Part shown: one piece after another, positions 22,969 through 23,940 of the stretch
How positions within the stretch are numbered: position 1 is the first letter of the stretch
How the letters are laid out: every line of letters begins with the position of its first letter
IMG/VR virus record: IMGVR_UViG_3300030333_000652
Location: 1 to 23,940 of that record
Strand: one strand, 5' to 3'
Length of the DNA stretch: 23,940 bases
Source of the DNA: a virus
Position numbers and translations under genes: made by a program
Notes under the pieces: generated by a model
Database searches by the model: none
What the model was told of the DNA's origin: nothing
What the model saw: the letters and a program-made list of their open reading frames with translations, nothing else

Positions 22969-23345
22969 TTTATTTTATTTTTTAAATAACGATCAATAAC
23001 TTCTAATGCCTCATCTATTCCTGTGCATATTTCTGCATAATAACCTCTTTCTCTTAATTGGTCACGCCACCATCTTTGCTCTATCGTTGCTTTATTATAC
23101 CCTACCTTTAATTCTATTGCTAATCCCCCATATAATTTCTTGTCTATTTTAGATATTTCATAGATAAATAAATCAGGGAATCCACGCTTGTAACCTGTTT
23201 CTTTTGCTTTTATTCTTTGTGATTTAAACACCTGGTATTGCCCCCCCATAGAACCACAGTATAAAACATTCTGCAAATCTAAGTATTTGCAAACAGCTTT
23301 TTGTAATTGATATTCTGTGTTTTGATTTAATGTCCTTTTTTTCAT
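22965..23345 (-). CDS. VRR-NUC nuclease domain protein
   Basis: A 126-residue protein that is a stand-alone VRR-NUC (PD-(D/E)XK type) domain. Visible motifs are Glu11/Gln14 in TEYQLQKAVCKYL, GFPDLF (55-60, Asp58), LAIELKV (75-81, Glu78 and Lys80) and EQRWW (89-93, Gln90), ending in IDEALEVIDRYL. All expected catalytic residues are present. Such phage proteins may resolve branched DNA during replication or recombination. It overlaps both neighbouring genes by ATGA. Confidence 0.9.
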   Translation of the reverse strand: MKKRTLNQNTEYQLQKAVCKYLDLQNVLYCGSMGGQYQVFKSQRIKAKETGYKRGFPDLFIYEISKIDKKLYGGLAIELKVGYNKATIEQRWWRDQLRERGYYAEICTGIDEALEVIDRYLKNKIK

Positions 23346-23458
23346 CTGTAAAATTTATAAATAATATAAGATATTATTGGTGTTGTCATTAGTATTGTAA
23401 ATATGTTAATATGTGGTTCACCACAAATACCAAATAAATGTTTTAATACTTCTATCAT
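23342..23458 (-). CDS. 38-residue membrane peptide
   Basis: The frame reads MIEVLKHLFGICGEPHINIF and ends TILMTTPIISYIIYKFYR. The second half is a hydrophobic helix with a basic end. The FGICGEPH-type segment is a pattern I associate with small proteins of Bacteroidota phages. It overlaps both neighbours by ATGA, which supports expression. Function unknown. Confidence 0.7.
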   Translation of the reverse strand: MIEVLKHLFGICGEPHINIFTILMTTPIISYIIYKFYR

Positions 23459-23673
23459 AGCAAAGTTAATTGTTTAGTATTTAAAGGATCTTCCTTATAC
23501 GTTTCGCCTTCTTCAATTAATGGAATTATTTTAAATACACTTAACGGGTATTTTTTTCTCATTTCTTTTCTTTTCATCATTCCCTTATAGGTATCTATAT
23601 TCTTTTCTAGCCATTCAGTGCCATCTTTATCGACTCCTAAACTTCTACTAAATATGTATTTTTGTTCTTTCAT
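23455..23673 (-). CDS. Hypothetical 72-residue protein
   Basis: The sequence starts MKEQKYIFSRSLGVDKDGTE and contains EKNIDTYKGMMKRKEMRKKY followed by PLSVFKIIPLIEEGE. It is charged and probably helical. Its ATG overlaps the stop of the preceding gene (ATGA) and its stop overlaps the next ATG. No domain recognised. Confidence 0.7.
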   Translation of the reverse strand: MKEQKYIFSRSLGVDKDGTEWLEKNIDTYKGMMKRKEMRKKYPLSVFKIIPLIEEGETYKEDPLNTKQLTLL

Positions 23674-23940
23674 TCTTTATGCTTTTTTCTCCATACTGTA
23701 CCTGCTGTAGGTGAATATACTGTTTCAAAACCTAAGTCTTTTAAATACCTAGTATATTCCTGCTGCCCTTTTGCATCTAGCTTTTTAAAGGTGTATTCAT
23801 CAAAGTATTCAGGGAATTTAGGATTCTTACTTTTGCTATAGCCATTAGATGCCCACCTTTTTAATCTTAAATTAACATCAAATGTTCTTTGCATTTCTGC
23901 TCTAAATTTTGTTCCACTTTTATTTTTTTCTGTCCAATAC
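23670..23940 (-). CDS. Hypothetical protein, 5' end cut by window
   Basis: An ATG at 23894 would give 74 residues, but the frame stays open to the window edge and the 15 extra codons (YWTEKNKSGTKFRAE) read as protein, so the gene probably begins outside. The rest contains MQRTFDVNLRLKRWASNGYS, PEYFDEYTFKKLDAKGQQEY and the end TVYSPTAGTVWRKKHKE. It is basic and aromatic. I recognise no domain. Confidence 0.7.
   Translation of the reverse strand, partial: YWTEKNKSGTKFRAEMQRTFDVNLRLKRWASNGYSKSKNPKFPEYFDEYTFKKLDAKGQQEYTRYLKDLGFETVYSPTAGTVWRKKHKE

Overview
The window is a 23.9 kb piece of a tailed double-stranded DNA phage, most likely a short-to-medium siphovirus of a Bacteroidota host, probably Flavobacteriia. 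The grounds are strong AT-richness, TAnnTTTG-type promoter boxes, start codons in A/T-rich leaders mostly without Shine-Dalgarno sequences, and structural proteins that resemble those of flavobacterial phages. Every supported gene lies on the minus strand, so transcription runs from coordinate 23940 towards 1. No integrase, tRNA, CRISPR array or insertion sequence was seen. Both ends are cut: the first gene lacks its start and the last lacks its end.

Region A (23940 to 18009) is one tightly overlapping operon, many junctions being ATGA. It holds small unknown genes, a VRR-NUC nuclease, a compact C5 cytosine methyltransferase, a sigma-like helix-turn-helix protein, a 31-residue membrane peptide, a cysteine-containing protein, a 52-residue zinc ribbon, an HNH endonuclease, a ParB-like/amino-methyltransferase fusion, a probable small terminase subunit and the large terminase.

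Region B (18008 to 17413) has no conventional gene. It is bounded by TAnnTTTG promoter boxes (about 17925-17961) and a strong intrinsic terminator (17461-17503). Between them are two protein-like reading frames without a usable ATG; the second has an ATG behind a good Shine-Dalgarno but a stop at codon 3. A new TAnnTTTG box follows the terminator at once and probably starts the structural transcript.

Region C (17412 to 5620) is the virion module. It opens with a tail assembly chaperone that appears to use a -1 frameshift on a run of nine T to make a long form, as lambda G/GT does. Next come a tail-terminator-like protein, a gp10-like neck protein, two large tail-tip proteins, a short tape measure protein, an XkdF-like prohead protease, an acidic scaffold-like protein, the major capsid protein and a tail-tube-like protein. 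Hairpin terminators follow the capsid gene and the tube-like gene.

Region D (5521 to 1) holds two small genes, two tandem paralogues of 152 residues, the portal protein with an extended C-terminal domain, a head-tail connector, a fibre-like appendage protein, a secreted beta-barrel-like protein with an EF-hand-like loop, a holin-like protein and the start of another membrane protein. The portal is about 14 kb from the terminase and the tail genes precede the head genes, a permuted order compared with the usual terminase-portal-protease-capsid-tail layout.

The points most worth checking are the frameshifted chaperone, the boxed unit with ATG-less frames in region B, the permuted gene order, and the secreted EF-hand-like protein beside the lysis genes.
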